From contig JAPFFF010000039.1 of NCBI GenBank assembly GCA_039105265.1, positions 310,001 to 374,000 on the forward strand: a stretch of 64,000 nucleotides of DNA, in the 5' to 3' direction. The notes under the pieces were generated by a model. The model was not told where the DNA came from. It saw only the letters and a list, made by a program, of their open reading frames with translations, and searched no databases. This DNA comes from Tritrichomonas musculus. Its lineage: Eukaryota > Parabasalia > Tritrichomonadida > Tritrichomonadidae. Position numbers and translations under genes: made by a program. This document shows, in pieces, positions 1 to 8,791 of this stretch (its first letter is position 1; each line of letters begins with the position of its first letter).

Positions 1-409
1 AAATTACAAAAAATCATAAATAAGCATAAATACCAAACAAATATTGTTTCTTTTATTAGTAATGCTTAAAAATAATGTGTGCGAATGAATAAAAAAAGCA
101 AATATTTATCTTCATCCTTATTAAATAGGTTTTGATCGATTGTTTCTTCATCAACATCGCATGATAATGAGTTCTGTTTCATGCATTTTATAGAATCTAT
201 GCCAATGTAATATTCAATTTGGATTCGTAAACTAAAAATTTCTCATTTTCTTTGAAGAATAAAAAAAAGTATTCAAAAAGTTTTTGGAAAAAACAAATAT
301 GAATTGAAAAAGTCATGTATATGGTAAATTGAAATTAGTTTAAGAAGATAGATAGGGATAAAATAATAGGCCAATACTTCTTCTGTGTTGCTGACTCTAC
401 AGGATTATT
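1..409. other. AT-rich spacer with a possible gene remnant
   Basis: Mostly AT-rich spacer. On the minus strand, 242 down to 66 is an open frame of 58 codons ending in TAA. Its composition is protein-like (it reads ...IGIDSIKCMKQNSLSC...), but it has a stop immediately upstream and no ATG near its start. It may be the 3' tail of a decayed gene. I do not recognise the family and cannot exclude chance. Confidence 0.25.
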
Positions 410-640
410 GTCTCTTTGGGAAAGCTGATTCTTCAGGGTTATTGGTTCTTCAGAAAAGTTAATTCTTCAGGAAGATTGACTTTTCTGGGTTTCCGAATCT
501 TATTGTAGATTGTTTCTACTTGTAAGTTGCTTCTTCCAGGTGATTGTTTCTTCCGGGTAATTGTTTCTTCTGGTTAATTGCTTCTTCCAGGTGATTGTTT
601 CTTCTGAGTAATTGTTTCTTCCGGGTATTTCATAGTCGTT
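410..640. repeat. degenerate 16-18 bp tandem repeat
   Basis: About a dozen imperfect units of the form ATTGTTTCTTCCGGGTA run head to tail; the last seven (about 510-635) are the clearest. The array ends about 70 bases before the Inr-like motif of the 722 gene, so it lies in that gene's upstream region. Similar wording (TTCTGGAGTGCTGATTC and the like) recurs weakly at about 1650-1720. Role unknown. Confidence 0.6.
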
Positions 641-705
641 AGTAAAGCCTTTGAGCGGTACAAATGACATTTTCTCACTTTTTGAATGATTTAAATATTT
701 TCATT

Positions 706-713
706 TCATTTTT
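706..713 (+). promoter_or_regulatory. candidate Inr for the 722 gene
   Basis: TCATTTTT with the presumed +1 A at 708, 14 bases before the ATG. It matches the trichomonad initiator consensus TCA(+1)YWTT known from T. vaginalis. In T-rich sequence such a match is easily met by chance. Confidence 0.35.
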
Positions 714-721
714 ATTTTTGT

Positions 722-967
722 ATGAGCAAGTGGGGGACAATCATTGTTGAAGGAATTGATGATAAAGGACCTCTTTATTATCCTCTCGATGACAAAGAAA
801 AAAACGTTATCAAGTTTCCAAAGAAAAAAAAGCGAGTAAACTTGTATAAAAACTATTATGAACATCAAGAGAAAGAAGAAGAAGAGAAAGAAGAACTTCT
901 AGATGTAGGTGTTCAAACTGAAAAAACTGAACTACCTCATATAGACGAACTACTTAGTAAAATTTAA
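722..967 (+). CDS. small charged hypothetical protein (81 aa)
   Basis: ATG-to-TAA frame of 81 codons. The protein starts MSKWGTIIVEG, has a basic stretch at residues 34-39 (PKKKKR, resembling a nuclear localisation signal), and is Glu/Lys-rich in the second half before a less charged tail (DVGVQTEKTELPHIDELLSKI region). No domain recognised. Codon composition is clearly more GC-balanced than the flanking spacer, and an Inr-like motif lies just upstream, which supports a real gene. It is followed after 41 bases by a second small gene on the same strand, so the two may be co-located functional partners or parts of one mobile or ncRNA locus. Function not assignable. Confidence 0.55.
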   Translation: MSKWGTIIVEGIDDKGPLYYPLDDKEKNVIKFPKKKKRVNLYKNYYEHQEKEEEEKEELLDVGVQTEKTELPHIDELLSKI

Positions 968-1008
968 CTTCTTTTATTTTATTGTTATTTTTTTTATTTT
1001 TGTCTTAA

Positions 1009-1257
1009 ATGAATAGCGCTCTTAACGGACTGAATAATGACGCAGAAGCTCTATATGCAAGATTTAAAGTTATTAAAGACAAGATATTTGGAAAATGTAT
1101 GAATGAAGATGATGATAAAATAGCTAGTCAATTCGATATAATGATAAATATAATCAAGTCATACAAAGAACTCTTTGAAGACATTGAAAAAGCTAAGTTA
1201 TTATTGAAGTCAATTGGTGCACGTATCTCTATAGCTGAACATCAAAATAGACTATGA
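1009..1257 (+). CDS. small helical hypothetical protein (82 aa)
   Basis: ATG-to-TGA frame of 82 codons. The product is predicted by eye to be almost wholly alpha-helical (regularly spaced Ile/Leu/Phe with Lys/Glu, e.g. IMINIIKSYKELFEDIEK), with one Cys at residue 30. No family recognised; its size and helicity resemble small subunits of coiled-coil complexes, but that is only a description. It shares a TTTTTATTTTTG tract just before the start with the 722 gene. Its stop codon is directly abutted, with no gap, by the first unit of a hairpin array (1258 onward), so these hairpins would lie in its 3' untranslated region. Confidence 0.55.
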   Translation: MNSALNGLNNDAEALYARFKVIKDKIFGKCMNEDDDKIASQFDIMINIIKSYKELFEDIEKAKLLLKSIGARISIAEHQNRL

Positions 1258-1484
1258 GGGACCCGAGGTAGTTGTTTAGGTCCCTAGTAGTAGTGGGGAC
1301 CCGAGGTAGTTGTTTAGGTCCCTAGTAGTACTTCAAGAAAAAACAAGTAGTGGGGACCCGAGGTAGTTGTTTAGGTCCCTAGTAGTACTTCAAGAAAAAA
1401 CAAGTAGTGGGGACCCGAGGTAGTTGTTTAGGTCCCTAGTAGTAGTGGGGACCCGAGGTAGTTGTTTAGGTCCCTAGTAGTACT
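1258..1484 (+). repeat. array of five identical stem-loop units
   Basis: Five copies of a 27-base unit begin at 1258, 1296, 1353, 1410 and 1448. Each opens with GGGACC, closes with GGTCCC and has a 15-base loop containing CGAGGTAGTTG, so each can fold into a 6-bp stem. The spacing alternates 38, 57, 57, 38: the short spacer is CTAGTAGTAGT, and the long one adds ACTTCAAGAAAAAACAAG. Copies are identical across the hairpin, implying recent duplication or selection on structure. The first unit touches the stop codon of the 1009 gene. It is not a CRISPR: the spacers are shared rather than unique. Confidence 0.85.
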
Positions 1485-1560
1485 TCAAGAAAAAAACAAG
1501 TTGAAGAAAAAATTTTTTTATTTTTTTTTTTTTATTTTTTTTTTTTTTATCATTTTTATT
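1483..1560 (+). other. stem-loop followed by long T tracts
   Basis: CTTCAA (1483-1488) and TTGAAG (1501-1506) form a perfect 6-bp stem with a 12-base A-rich loop, followed by A-rich then T-rich tracts up to about 1570. It resembles a Pol III-style or processing end for a transcript carrying the upstream hairpins. No transcript evidence is available. Confidence 0.35.
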
Positions 1561-1573
1561 TTTTTATTTTTAT

Positions 1574-1635
1574 CACGAGTTCGTGTTGACGTGTGGGCTT
1601 AAGCGTAGCGTGGCCCCAACGGAAACCGACTCGTA
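1574..1635 (+). other. GC-rich foldable segment, possible ncRNA
   Basis: A compact GC-rich island in very AT-rich DNA. Outer arms ACGAGT (about 1575-1580) and ACTCGT (about 1629-1634) are complementary. Inside, GTTG and GGGC can pair with GCCC and CAAC, leaving a GGAAACCG joint. It could be a structured RNA or a transposon end. I compared it by eye with hammerhead and HDV consensus cores and could not match either. Confidence 0.4.
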
Positions 1636-1955
1636 TATACTACTTTCAAATTGCAAAATCTTGCAGGAGATTGATTTGTTTCAGAAACTGGTTATTCTGG
1701 AGTGCTGATTCTTTCAGGTTGAAATTCATATTTTATAGTTTTTCAAATAAAATTTTCAAAAATCAATTTATTTCTAAGAAATTTAATCGTTTTTTGGTCG
1801 ATTGGGCGGCTATTTAACATTGAATGAGAAAAAACTACCTTTTTTTATACATCATTTTTTAATAAGCATTGATGTTTTATTAATGCATATTTAATAAATT
1901 CAACGAGTATAAATTTGTACTCTTTGGTTTCATTGCTTCGATAATACTTTAACTA

Positions 1956-2128
1956 ATTCATATTATTGATCTCGACTTAACAAAATCATAATTCCTTTGA
2001 TGAAAAACAATTATAACATTACAGATAAATGAAACGTTGCAGCTGTGACTCCACTTTCTATGCGATCATTTGAACTGATTCATATTATTGATCTCGACTT
2101 AACAAAATCATAATTCCTTTGATGAAAA
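1956..2128. repeat. 51-bp direct repeat (two copies 122 bp apart)
   Basis: The block at 1956-2006 is repeated exactly at 2078-2128; both begin ATTCATATTATTGATC and end TTTGATGAAAA. The second copy ends 13 bases from the 3' end of the pogo-like transposase gene. This may be a duplicated element terminus or a partial tandem duplication during transposition. Confidence 0.85.
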
Positions 2129-2141
2129 CCAATCATACTTG

Positions 2142-3677
2142 TCAGATTGTTAATTTAAATGTTGGAGTAGCAACTTTATAGTTTTTATTTAATATCTTGA
2201 TTGCTACCAATCTTCTAATAGAATCGTTGATTCTTGCGTCTATGTTATCAATTCCATCAACTGATGCATTGCTAGTAACGTAGTCTTTAATTTGGTCAAC
2301 CGTGAAAATTTCATTTCCATCAAATGATTCTAATATGAAATCTGATAAAGAGATTCCATTATTATCTTTAAAAGACCCTTCTTGAATTTCATCATACAGC
2401 ATTAATTTCTTTTCTTTTGGTGTTGCTCGTGCAAATCTACAAGTATGTGCAATTTGGCAATCAAAACAATCGTACCCTTCCCATTTTTCACCAAGAACAA
2501 GGTAATCAAAAGCTTCTTGAACCATTGATGTTTCTAATTTTTCCCAAGCCCTTGACATCCATTCACATACATCTATCTTGGTTAAATTTTTCCCTTCTTT
2601 TAAGCATTCTCTGACCATGTGTCGAATGTAGGCTTTCACTATTGCAAAAATTCGAGCATCTAAAGGCTGGAACTTATCAGTGAATCCCGCAGGTATGAAG
2701 TGAAGAACAATGCCAAGTTCTTCTGCTGCTTCTTTGATTTCATCATTATTGTGTGCTTTGTATAGATCTAATATTAAATGTATTTCATCATTATCTTCAA
2801 AGTGCGACCTGATGTGATTCAGATATTGATAAAAAGTATTAATATCTGTCCATCCCTTTTCAGAAAATGCTCTTAAGTGAGGGTCAACATCACCTATTTG
2901 TGTTTCCAGCACTTCCTCGGTTTTGCCTTTTGCAATAAATTGAATCGGGAATTTGAAACCGTCCGCTGCAATAGCACAAACGGCAGTCATCCTTTGTTTC
3001 TCATTAAATGTCACAGGCAATGAAACATCATCAACTCCCTTACTATGCCATATTTTTAATTGCTTTGGAGAAACAAAAATTGCAGTTTCATCAACATTCA
3101 CTATTCTTTCATTTGGAACTGTATCAAAAAGGACTTGCATTTCATCAATAAAATTATCAATAAACGTTGAATTATTTGAATCTTGTATTGGTCTTCTTTT
3201 TAAGTGGCATAACTTTGAAACGAAATTATGTCTTAACTTAAAGTCATAAATATATCCATTTGATACCACATATGTGAAATCAAAATCTTCATCATCATAA
3301 TGCTTATCAAGGAAAGCATCAGTTAATATTTCAACAGCATCCTCATCTGTAAAACATTCACCTTTCGTAATTTTTTGAGACCAAATAAAATTCGCAATTG
3401 AATCTTCTTCTTCTTCTGTGAAAATACGTGATTTTATTCTAATTTGTTTTACTATTGGATTAAAGTTTGGATGTAATTTTAGCATTTTGTTCCAATTATA
3501 TAATGTTCTGCGTTTAAAACCTGTTTTCGAAACAATTTTATCGACATCCCCTGGTATTCCATCTTTCAAAATTTGGATAACTTTTGTAACTGTTTCGGGA
3601 TATTTACTATAATTAATATAAGGACCTCGCTTAATGCATTGTGGAAGAGAATTAAGTAATAACCTACTGGACAACAT
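2142..3677 (-). CDS. pogo/Tc5-like DDE transposase (DD35D)
   Basis: 511 codons from the first in-frame ATG (3677). It encodes a cut-and-paste transposase of the pogo/Tigger/Tc5 (DDE_1) type. A helix-turn-helix-like N-terminus (about residues 20-70, ...RRTLYNWNKML...) precedes the catalytic core. The acids visible are D196 in NVDETAIF, D304 in LILDLYKAH and D340 in FQPLDARIF, i.e. 35 residues between the second and third, with the family's usual QPLD motif. A 110-residue C-terminal extension follows. The frame is uninterrupted, so the enzyme may be functional, but I could not find convincing terminal inverted repeats. A related but clearly different pogo-like element is at 18188-20705. Confidence 0.85.
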   Translation of the reverse strand: MLSSRLLLNSLPQCIKRGPYINYSKYPETVTKVIQILKDGIPGDVDKIVSKTGFKRRTLYNWNKMLKLHPNFNPIVKQIRIKSRIFTEEEEDSIANFIWSQKITKGECFTDEDAVEILTDAFLDKHYDDEDFDFTYVVSNGYIYDFKLRHNFVSKLCHLKRRPIQDSNNSTFIDNFIDEMQVLFDTVPNERIVNVDETAIFVSPKQLKIWHSKGVDDVSLPVTFNEKQRMTAVCAIAADGFKFPIQFIAKGKTEEVLETQIGDVDPHLRAFSEKGWTDINTFYQYLNHIRSHFEDNDEIHLILDLYKAHNNDEIKEAAEELGIVLHFIPAGFTDKFQPLDARIFAIVKAYIRHMVRECLKEGKNLTKIDVCEWMSRAWEKLETSMVQEAFDYLVLGEKWEGYDCFDCQIAHTCRFARATPKEKKLMLYDEIQEGSFKDNNGISLSDFILESFDGNEIFTVDQIKDYVTSNASVDGIDNIDARINDSIRRLVAIKILNKNYKVATPTFKLTI

Positions 3678-4190
3678 TATATATAAATGTATGACCACGA
3701 ACAAATATACATTCAAAATAATATATTCAAAAAGTGGCTTCTATAAAAAAGATCGATATATTTAAAAAGTTATATCTCAAATTTTTTATTCAAAAAGTTT
3801 TGTGCCAAATTAAGCGGGAGGAGGGTATATGTTATTATTATATTTATATATATTAACAAATAAATATTAATAAATAAATATTAAAAAATAATAAATATTA
3901 TAATAATCCTCTAAAAACATATATTGATCAATATATTTAAGTCTAAATTTACTCTTATCAAAATTCTTAATGAGGAATTATCGACCAAAATTGAGAAAAA
4001 ATTCACAAAAAGTTTATAAATTTATTCAATTTTTTGAATGAAAAATAACGCAATAGAATTTTTTTACTTTTCAAAAAAAATATATTTCTTTTTTGTTCAT
4101 TTTTTCGTAGAAATTACCTGAGAAAACAATTTTTATTAATTAAAATCTTTTGAATTTAAATTTGAATTGAGGGAAAAACGTATGCAAAAC
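3678..4190. other. AT-rich spacer, no gene seen
   Basis: Very AT-rich. Near 3728 the words ATTCAAAAAGTGGCTTCTA resemble the terminus of the MITE at 8318-8725 (TTCAAAAAGTGGCGTAGA), suggesting a decayed relative. Nothing else recognised. Confidence 0.5.
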
Positions 4191-5500
4191 GGTACAGCGA
4201 TCGAGAGGTCGTTCAGTGAAGTGATTTTAACGTAACTTTTTGCTTGCAATCAACTTTTTACCAAAAAATATTTAACAAAATTTACAAAAAATAATATAAT
4301 CATAATTTATATGATTATTCTGTTTTGTTAAATGTAAAATTGTAGTCAAATATGATTTTTTTAATTTTTGAAATAATATTAATCATTACTGATTTTATCT
4401 TTGAATTTTTAAGATTTGTAAGATTTAATACGATAAATTATATTATTATTCATATGCTCGTCATAAATACCTTGAATCAATCTATTTAAATGATTATTGG
4501 TCTCTGAATTGCATTATTAGATAATTTCAGTTTTTTGACATCAAACATTATTCACCGGTTTTTGGTATTTATTCATTTGGTTAGTTATTGTAATATGATT
4601 TTATCTTCAACTTTTTAGGAAATTTCTTCCAGTCAATTTTGCATTATAAAATTGCATTTTTAATTCCTATACAATCATCTCCAAATTAAAGATTTTAATA
4701 TATTTTAATATATTTATATATATATTATTAATTTGATTATTCAATTAATTTATCAAAATATTAGATATTTATAGATATAAATCAATTTTTATAATTTGAG
4801 AGTATTTTTCTGTTAAAATAATTTATTCAATATTTTTATTTATTTAAATGAAAAAATTGAATAACAATTATATTTATTATTCAATCTTATAAATATATAT
4901 ATATATAATTCCAATAATACTCTTAAAATAATTGTAATTAATAATAAACAATATTAATATAATATAATTTTCAATTAATTAACTAATATTTATGTTTTGA
5001 TAAAGATATAAATAAATTATATAATTTTATTACACTGTTATTATAGAATAAATTATTTTTAAAAAATTGAGAAAAAAATAAATGCTTCTCAAATTATTTT
5101 TTTATGAAATAAACTAGTAAAAGTATGGAATTCTTAAAAAAAATTATTAAATAAATATAATAATGAATTAGGAAAAATGGGAAAAAGTGTAATAAAATTA
5201 ATTTTTATCTTCTAGGTCAAAAATATGGTCAAGATTATTATTGCTTTTCATTGAATTATTAAAAATTAAAATATCTAAAGATCAGTCGGAAATTTTTTTA
5301 AAAATATTATTTTCTCTTTATATATATATATCATATAAACTAGGATCAAAAACGATAAGACACCTATGGTCAAAATTGAATGAAATTTCACCTTTGGGTG
5401 TCTTATCGTTTTTGATCCTAGTTTAATAACATACTAAAAAATAATCTGTTTTTGAATTACTTTTTATAAGTTGAACGACCTCTAGCGATCGGATGTAAAG
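4191..5500. mobile_element. non-autonomous element, about 1.3 kb
   Basis: Bounded by imperfect inverted repeats: CGATCGAGAGGTCGTTCA near 4198-4215 and its near-complement TGAACGACCTCTAGCGATCG at 5472-5491. The inside is AT-rich with no credible ORF, and contains a separate 86-bp palindromic element at 5338-5423. It is probably an internally deleted DNA transposon. A sub-terminal motif TTAACGTAACTTTT (about 4227) is also found near 20745 in complement. Confidence 0.55.
5336..5425. mobile_element. palindromic MITE with TA ends
   Basis: Two perfectly complementary 29-base arms (5336-5364 and 5397-5425) flank a 32-base loop. The outer bases read TA-AACTAGG...CCTAGTT-TA, consistent with a Tc1/mariner-type MITE and TA target duplication. 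As RNA or single-stranded DNA it would form a very stable hairpin. Confidence 0.75.
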
Positions 5501-5625
5501 TGTCAAAAATATTTAAAAAACTGTAATAATCGAAACAAACCAAATATATAAATAGAACACATTATATATAATAACTTATTAAAATATTGGAAGGATTTTC
5601 TAATTTGATTTGGAGATTTATGTTC

Positions 5626-6429
5626 ACTGGGTTTCCCTGTCCAGTGAGGTGAATAGCCAAGTTTGATTTTTTGAGGCATTTCTCGTTATTTCATATGGAC
5701 AGCAGACCGTTTTATTGTATTCAAAAAAAAATGTAAAGTTATGAATTATTTGAGAAAAAATGTCCATTTAACGGTTTATTATTATTCTTTTGAAATTATA
5801 TTTTTAATAAATTTTGTTCTATAATTTGTATTATTCTAGATCAATGTGATTAATCGATTGGTCATATTTACTGATAGAGAATATTGACAGAAAATATCAC
5901 ATGTATAATTAAGTTTTACCTTGAAAAGATTGCAATGATAATTTTTTTTCAATTCTGCTTATTTTAGAGTACAATTCATATTTATAATTGAATTATAATG
6001 TTTTATAAAATAAAATATTGTTTTTTTATACTATTAAATTTAGAAATGTTAAAGATATTCTTTATTTTTTGAATTTAATATAGATTGTAGCATCAACTTT
6101 TTGAGATATTTTTATTTTATTACTTTGAAAAACGAAAGCAATTGTTTGAAATATTTCAATGTAGATATTTTTTTGAATGTTTTTTTTTATTTTGTTAAAG
6201 AAAGACAAAATTTTTATTAAATTTTGCATCTATTGTATTATTCAAAAATATTGGAGGAGGAAAAAAGCTAAATGTCCATAAGATTTTAATGGAAATTTTT
6301 TCTCAAATAATTCATAACTTTACATTTTTTTTGAATACAATAAAACGGTCTGCTGTCCATATGAAATAACGAGAAATGCTTCAAAAAGTCAAACTTGGCT
6401 ATTCACCTCACTGGACAGGGAAACCCAGT
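5626..6429. mobile_element. 804-bp element with 144-bp TIRs and 6-bp TSD
   Basis: The segment 5626 to about 5769 is repeated in inverse orientation at about 6288-6429 with only a few mismatches. The termini read ACTGGGTTTCCC...GGGAAACCCAGT. The direct repeat ATGTTC lies outside both ends (5620-5625, 6430-6435), a 6-bp target-site duplication. The interior has no ORF. Each terminus contains a CACTGG/CCAGTG mini-hairpin. Long TIRs with a 6-bp TSD are seen in Mavericks, but no Maverick gene is present here, so the superfamily is undetermined. Confidence 0.85.
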
Positions 6430-6671
6430 ATGTTCATTAAATTTGAATGAAAAACTCATTTTATCCATTCAAAAAAAATTTTTTCATATGGTATGTCTAT
6501 AAAATTTGAAAATTTACTTCCAAATTTCATTATAAAATTTGATTTTATATTATATAAAATTAACTGTTATATAATTTTTTTTAGGCACTTCCAGGTTATT
6601 TAATTTTGCTCTCAATTTTTTGACAATTTACATCAGATTGAAGTACCGTTGTATGCAATTGAAAATTTCAG

Positions 6672-8210
6672 ATGAAAAGATGTGTGTCTAATTCTTCTCC
6701 AACTAAAATATTTCCGAGGAAAAACAAGCAAAGTTTGTGTGTAAAGTATTCTGAATCATCAATTGGTCGTTATGTTTTTGATAAAAAAATTGGAGAAGGA
6801 GCCTTTTCGTCAGTAATAAAAGTTAAATACTCAAAAAATCCAAGAATTTCTTTTGCATGCAAAGTTGTGAATAAAAAATCTCTCAGCGAAGATGAAAAAG
6901 CAAAGATTTCTTTTGAACGAGAAGTCAGGATTAATCACCAGCTTCATCATCCTGGGCATGTTGAAATGGTTGATATTATTTCTGATGATCAAAATTATTA
7001 CATTATTATGCAATATTGTCCTGGAGGATCACTCCTCGATTATATTAGAAAGCATAATGGTCCTCTTAAAGAAGAAGAGGCCAAACCTCTTTTTAAGCAA
7101 ATAATAGAAACACTTGAATACATTCAAGAAATGGGTGTTTCACATCGAGATTTAAAACCAGAAAATATTCTTTTTAATGCATCTCATAAACTTGTTATCG
7201 CTGATTTCGGATTTTCTCGCTTTGTTGAACAGCCGATTAAATCGAGTCCTAGCCAATCTAGAAAAAATTTAGTAAAATCACGTTGTGGTTCAACAGATTA
7301 TGCCTCTCCTGAAATTGTTTCTGGTGGAAAAGAACCTTATGATGGATTTGCGTCAGACATTTGGAGTTGTGGTGTAATACTTTATGAAATGGTTACTAAA
7401 CGTCGCCCATGGAAACTTTCTAGAAATCAAAGTGAAATAATTAAGCAAATTATAAATGGTGAATACGAGATACCGGCATACCTTTCAGAAGCATGTCAAG
7501 ATCTAATAAAGCAAATGCTTACCATAGATGCAGACAAAAGAATAACGTTGTCAATGATATTAAAACATGATTGGCTCAAAGATGTTCCAAAGCAATTTGA
7601 TGTTATAAAGGAAATGAAATATTCCGGAGTATCCCTTCGTAGAGTAGACAAATTTTTCGGTTTGGACGAATCAATCGAATCTCCTTTGTTATCTAATGAG
7701 TTTACTGATAAAAAATCATTTCCAAAATCTAATTCAAGTAAAAATATAGAATTCAGCAAGCAAATTACGGAACTAACAAAGCCATTTGCTTACAGAAAAA
7801 AATTAAATTCTTCAGGAAATATAAAATCATCTACAATTAAAGAAAACTTATCGCATCAGATGTCCAATCAATCTACTAACCCCAAACTTCCGCGGTTGAA
7901 AACATATAAGACATCCAGTCATATTACTCCTCCTCAAAACCCAAATCTGCCGCATATCGTCCGACCTCCTGAATCTTCAAAGATTAATCATGGGCAGAGA
8001 CGTCATAAAGCTCTCAAACCGCTCAAAACAGATATGAAATTTGATCCAGCAACCTCGAATTTACTCAACAGCACTGATGGAAAGCCAAAAATTCATCCAC
8101 CATTAGAAGTAAGGCCGCCTGCAGTAGGTCCACCTTCAAAATCCCCTAGGAGGTATGGTGGAGCTAAGCAAGCGTTAAATTCTCGCATAGCATCAGTGAA
8201 TAAGTTCTAA
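6672..8210 (+). CDS. serine/threonine protein kinase, CAMK-like
   Basis: 512 residues. The protein kinase domain spans about residues 34-302: glycine loop GEGAFSSV (41-48), ATP-binding Lys64 in FACK, alphaC Glu84, catalytic loop HRDLKPEN (158-165), DFG at 178-180, and SPE instead of APE at 212-214. The GxPW-like RRPW and DKRIT motifs are typical of CAMK/AMPK-related kinases. All catalytic residues are present, so it should be active and cytosolic (no signal peptide or membrane span). The tail (303-512) is Ser/Pro/Lys-rich and low-complexity, probably regulatory. The gene stands alone; a MITE begins 108 bases after its stop. Trichomonads encode hundreds of such kinases, so the substrate cannot be named. 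Confidence 0.93.
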   Translation: MKRCVSNSSPTKIFPRKNKQSLCVKYSESSIGRYVFDKKIGEGAFSSVIKVKYSKNPRISFACKVVNKKSLSEDEKAKISFEREVRINHQLHHPGHVEMVDIISDDQNYYIIMQYCPGGSLLDYIRKHNGPLKEEEAKPLFKQIIETLEYIQEMGVSHRDLKPENILFNASHKLVIADFGFSRFVEQPIKSSPSQSRKNLVKSRCGSTDYASPEIVSGGKEPYDGFASDIWSCGVILYEMVTKRRPWKLSRNQSEIIKQIINGEYEIPAYLSEACQDLIKQMLTIDADKRITLSMILKHDWLKDVPKQFDVIKEMKYSGVSLRRVDKFFGLDESIESPLLSNEFTDKKSFPKSNSSKNIEFSKQITELTKPFAYRKKLNSSGNIKSSTIKENLSHQMSNQSTNPKLPRLKTYKTSSHITPPQNPNLPHIVRPPESSKINHGQRRHKALKPLKTDMKFDPATSNLLNSTDGKPKIHPPLEVRPPAVGPPSKSPRRYGGAKQALNSRIASVNKF

Positions 8211-8317
8211 TTGATTAGAATTATTTGCAATGTTTGTGGTGATCATATCATTTATTTATTACTAAAATATAGTTGTGTTATTAATCAAAAAAAGAAAGAA
8301 AGAAAAAGCTATTTTTT

Positions 8318-8725
8318 GGGGAATCGTATTTTTCTACGCCACTTTTTGAAAACTTTTAAACTTTTTGAATACTTTATTATACATTTTTTATTCAATTTTT
8401 GCTAAATAATGCATAAATATTTAGTTCAAATGGCTTCCCGATTCATCCAGCAATTCAAGGAGCCTGATTCGGCTTCGCACAGCCCTGTGGTGATCACTGG
8501 TGCGTATATTCCTGAAAAATTATATAAAAATAAAAAAAAATTATATCAAAAAAAGTAAATAGTTATAATTTTTAGAGAAAATTTAAATTTACGATTTTTT
8601 GGTTAATTTTCTTAACAGAGTAAGTTAAATTTCACCTTAAGATGGCGGTTTTATACTTTCCATGAATAGCTATTCATGGATAGAAAAACCATTCAAAAAG
8701 TGGCGTAGAAAAAAACGATTGTCCC
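8318..8725. mobile_element. 408-bp MITE with about 32-bp TIRs
   Basis: The left end (8318-8350, GGGGAATCGTATTTTTCTACG...) is inversely repeated at 8692-8725 (...CGTAGAAAAAAACGATTGTCCC). TATTTTTT directly abuts both ends (8310-8317, 8726-8733), a possible 8-bp target duplication, although low-complexity. The interior carries a GC-balanced patch with a 42-codon ORF (8430-8558) and a CATGAATAGCTATTCATG palindrome (8661-8678). Confidence 0.75.
8430..8558 (+). other. 42-codon ORF inside MITE
   Basis: ATG-to-TAA frame beginning MASRFIQQFKEPDSAS. Its first 30 codons are strikingly GC-richer than anything around it, as if a fragment of a coding exon had been captured by the element. No recognised domain; not demonstrated to be expressed. 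Confidence 0.25.
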
Positions 8726-8791
8726 TATTTTTTTATGTTTATTTTTAGATCTTATTGTATAAAATTAAAAGTCAAATGTTATAATAACCAT

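Noticed and set aside
1258-1484. CRISPR-like array
   Set aside because: Spacers are the same two sequences rather than unique, the organism is eukaryotic and no cas genes are present.
1574-1635. Hammerhead or HDV-like ribozyme
   Set aside because: A GAAAC-like word is present but the CUGAUGA core is absent, and the pairing does not make an HDV double pseudoknot by eye.
1593-1817. 74-codon frame after the hairpin array
   Set aside because: No ATG start, overlaps the GC-rich foldable block, no protein-like features.
5620-6435. Full Maverick/Polinton
   Set aside because: No DNA polymerase B, integrase or capsid gene in or near it; only TIR length and TSD size agree.
8211-8405. Frame directly after the kinase stop codon
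   Set aside because: Simply the continuation of the frame into AT-rich 3' sequence and the MITE; no independent ATG context and no conserved residues.
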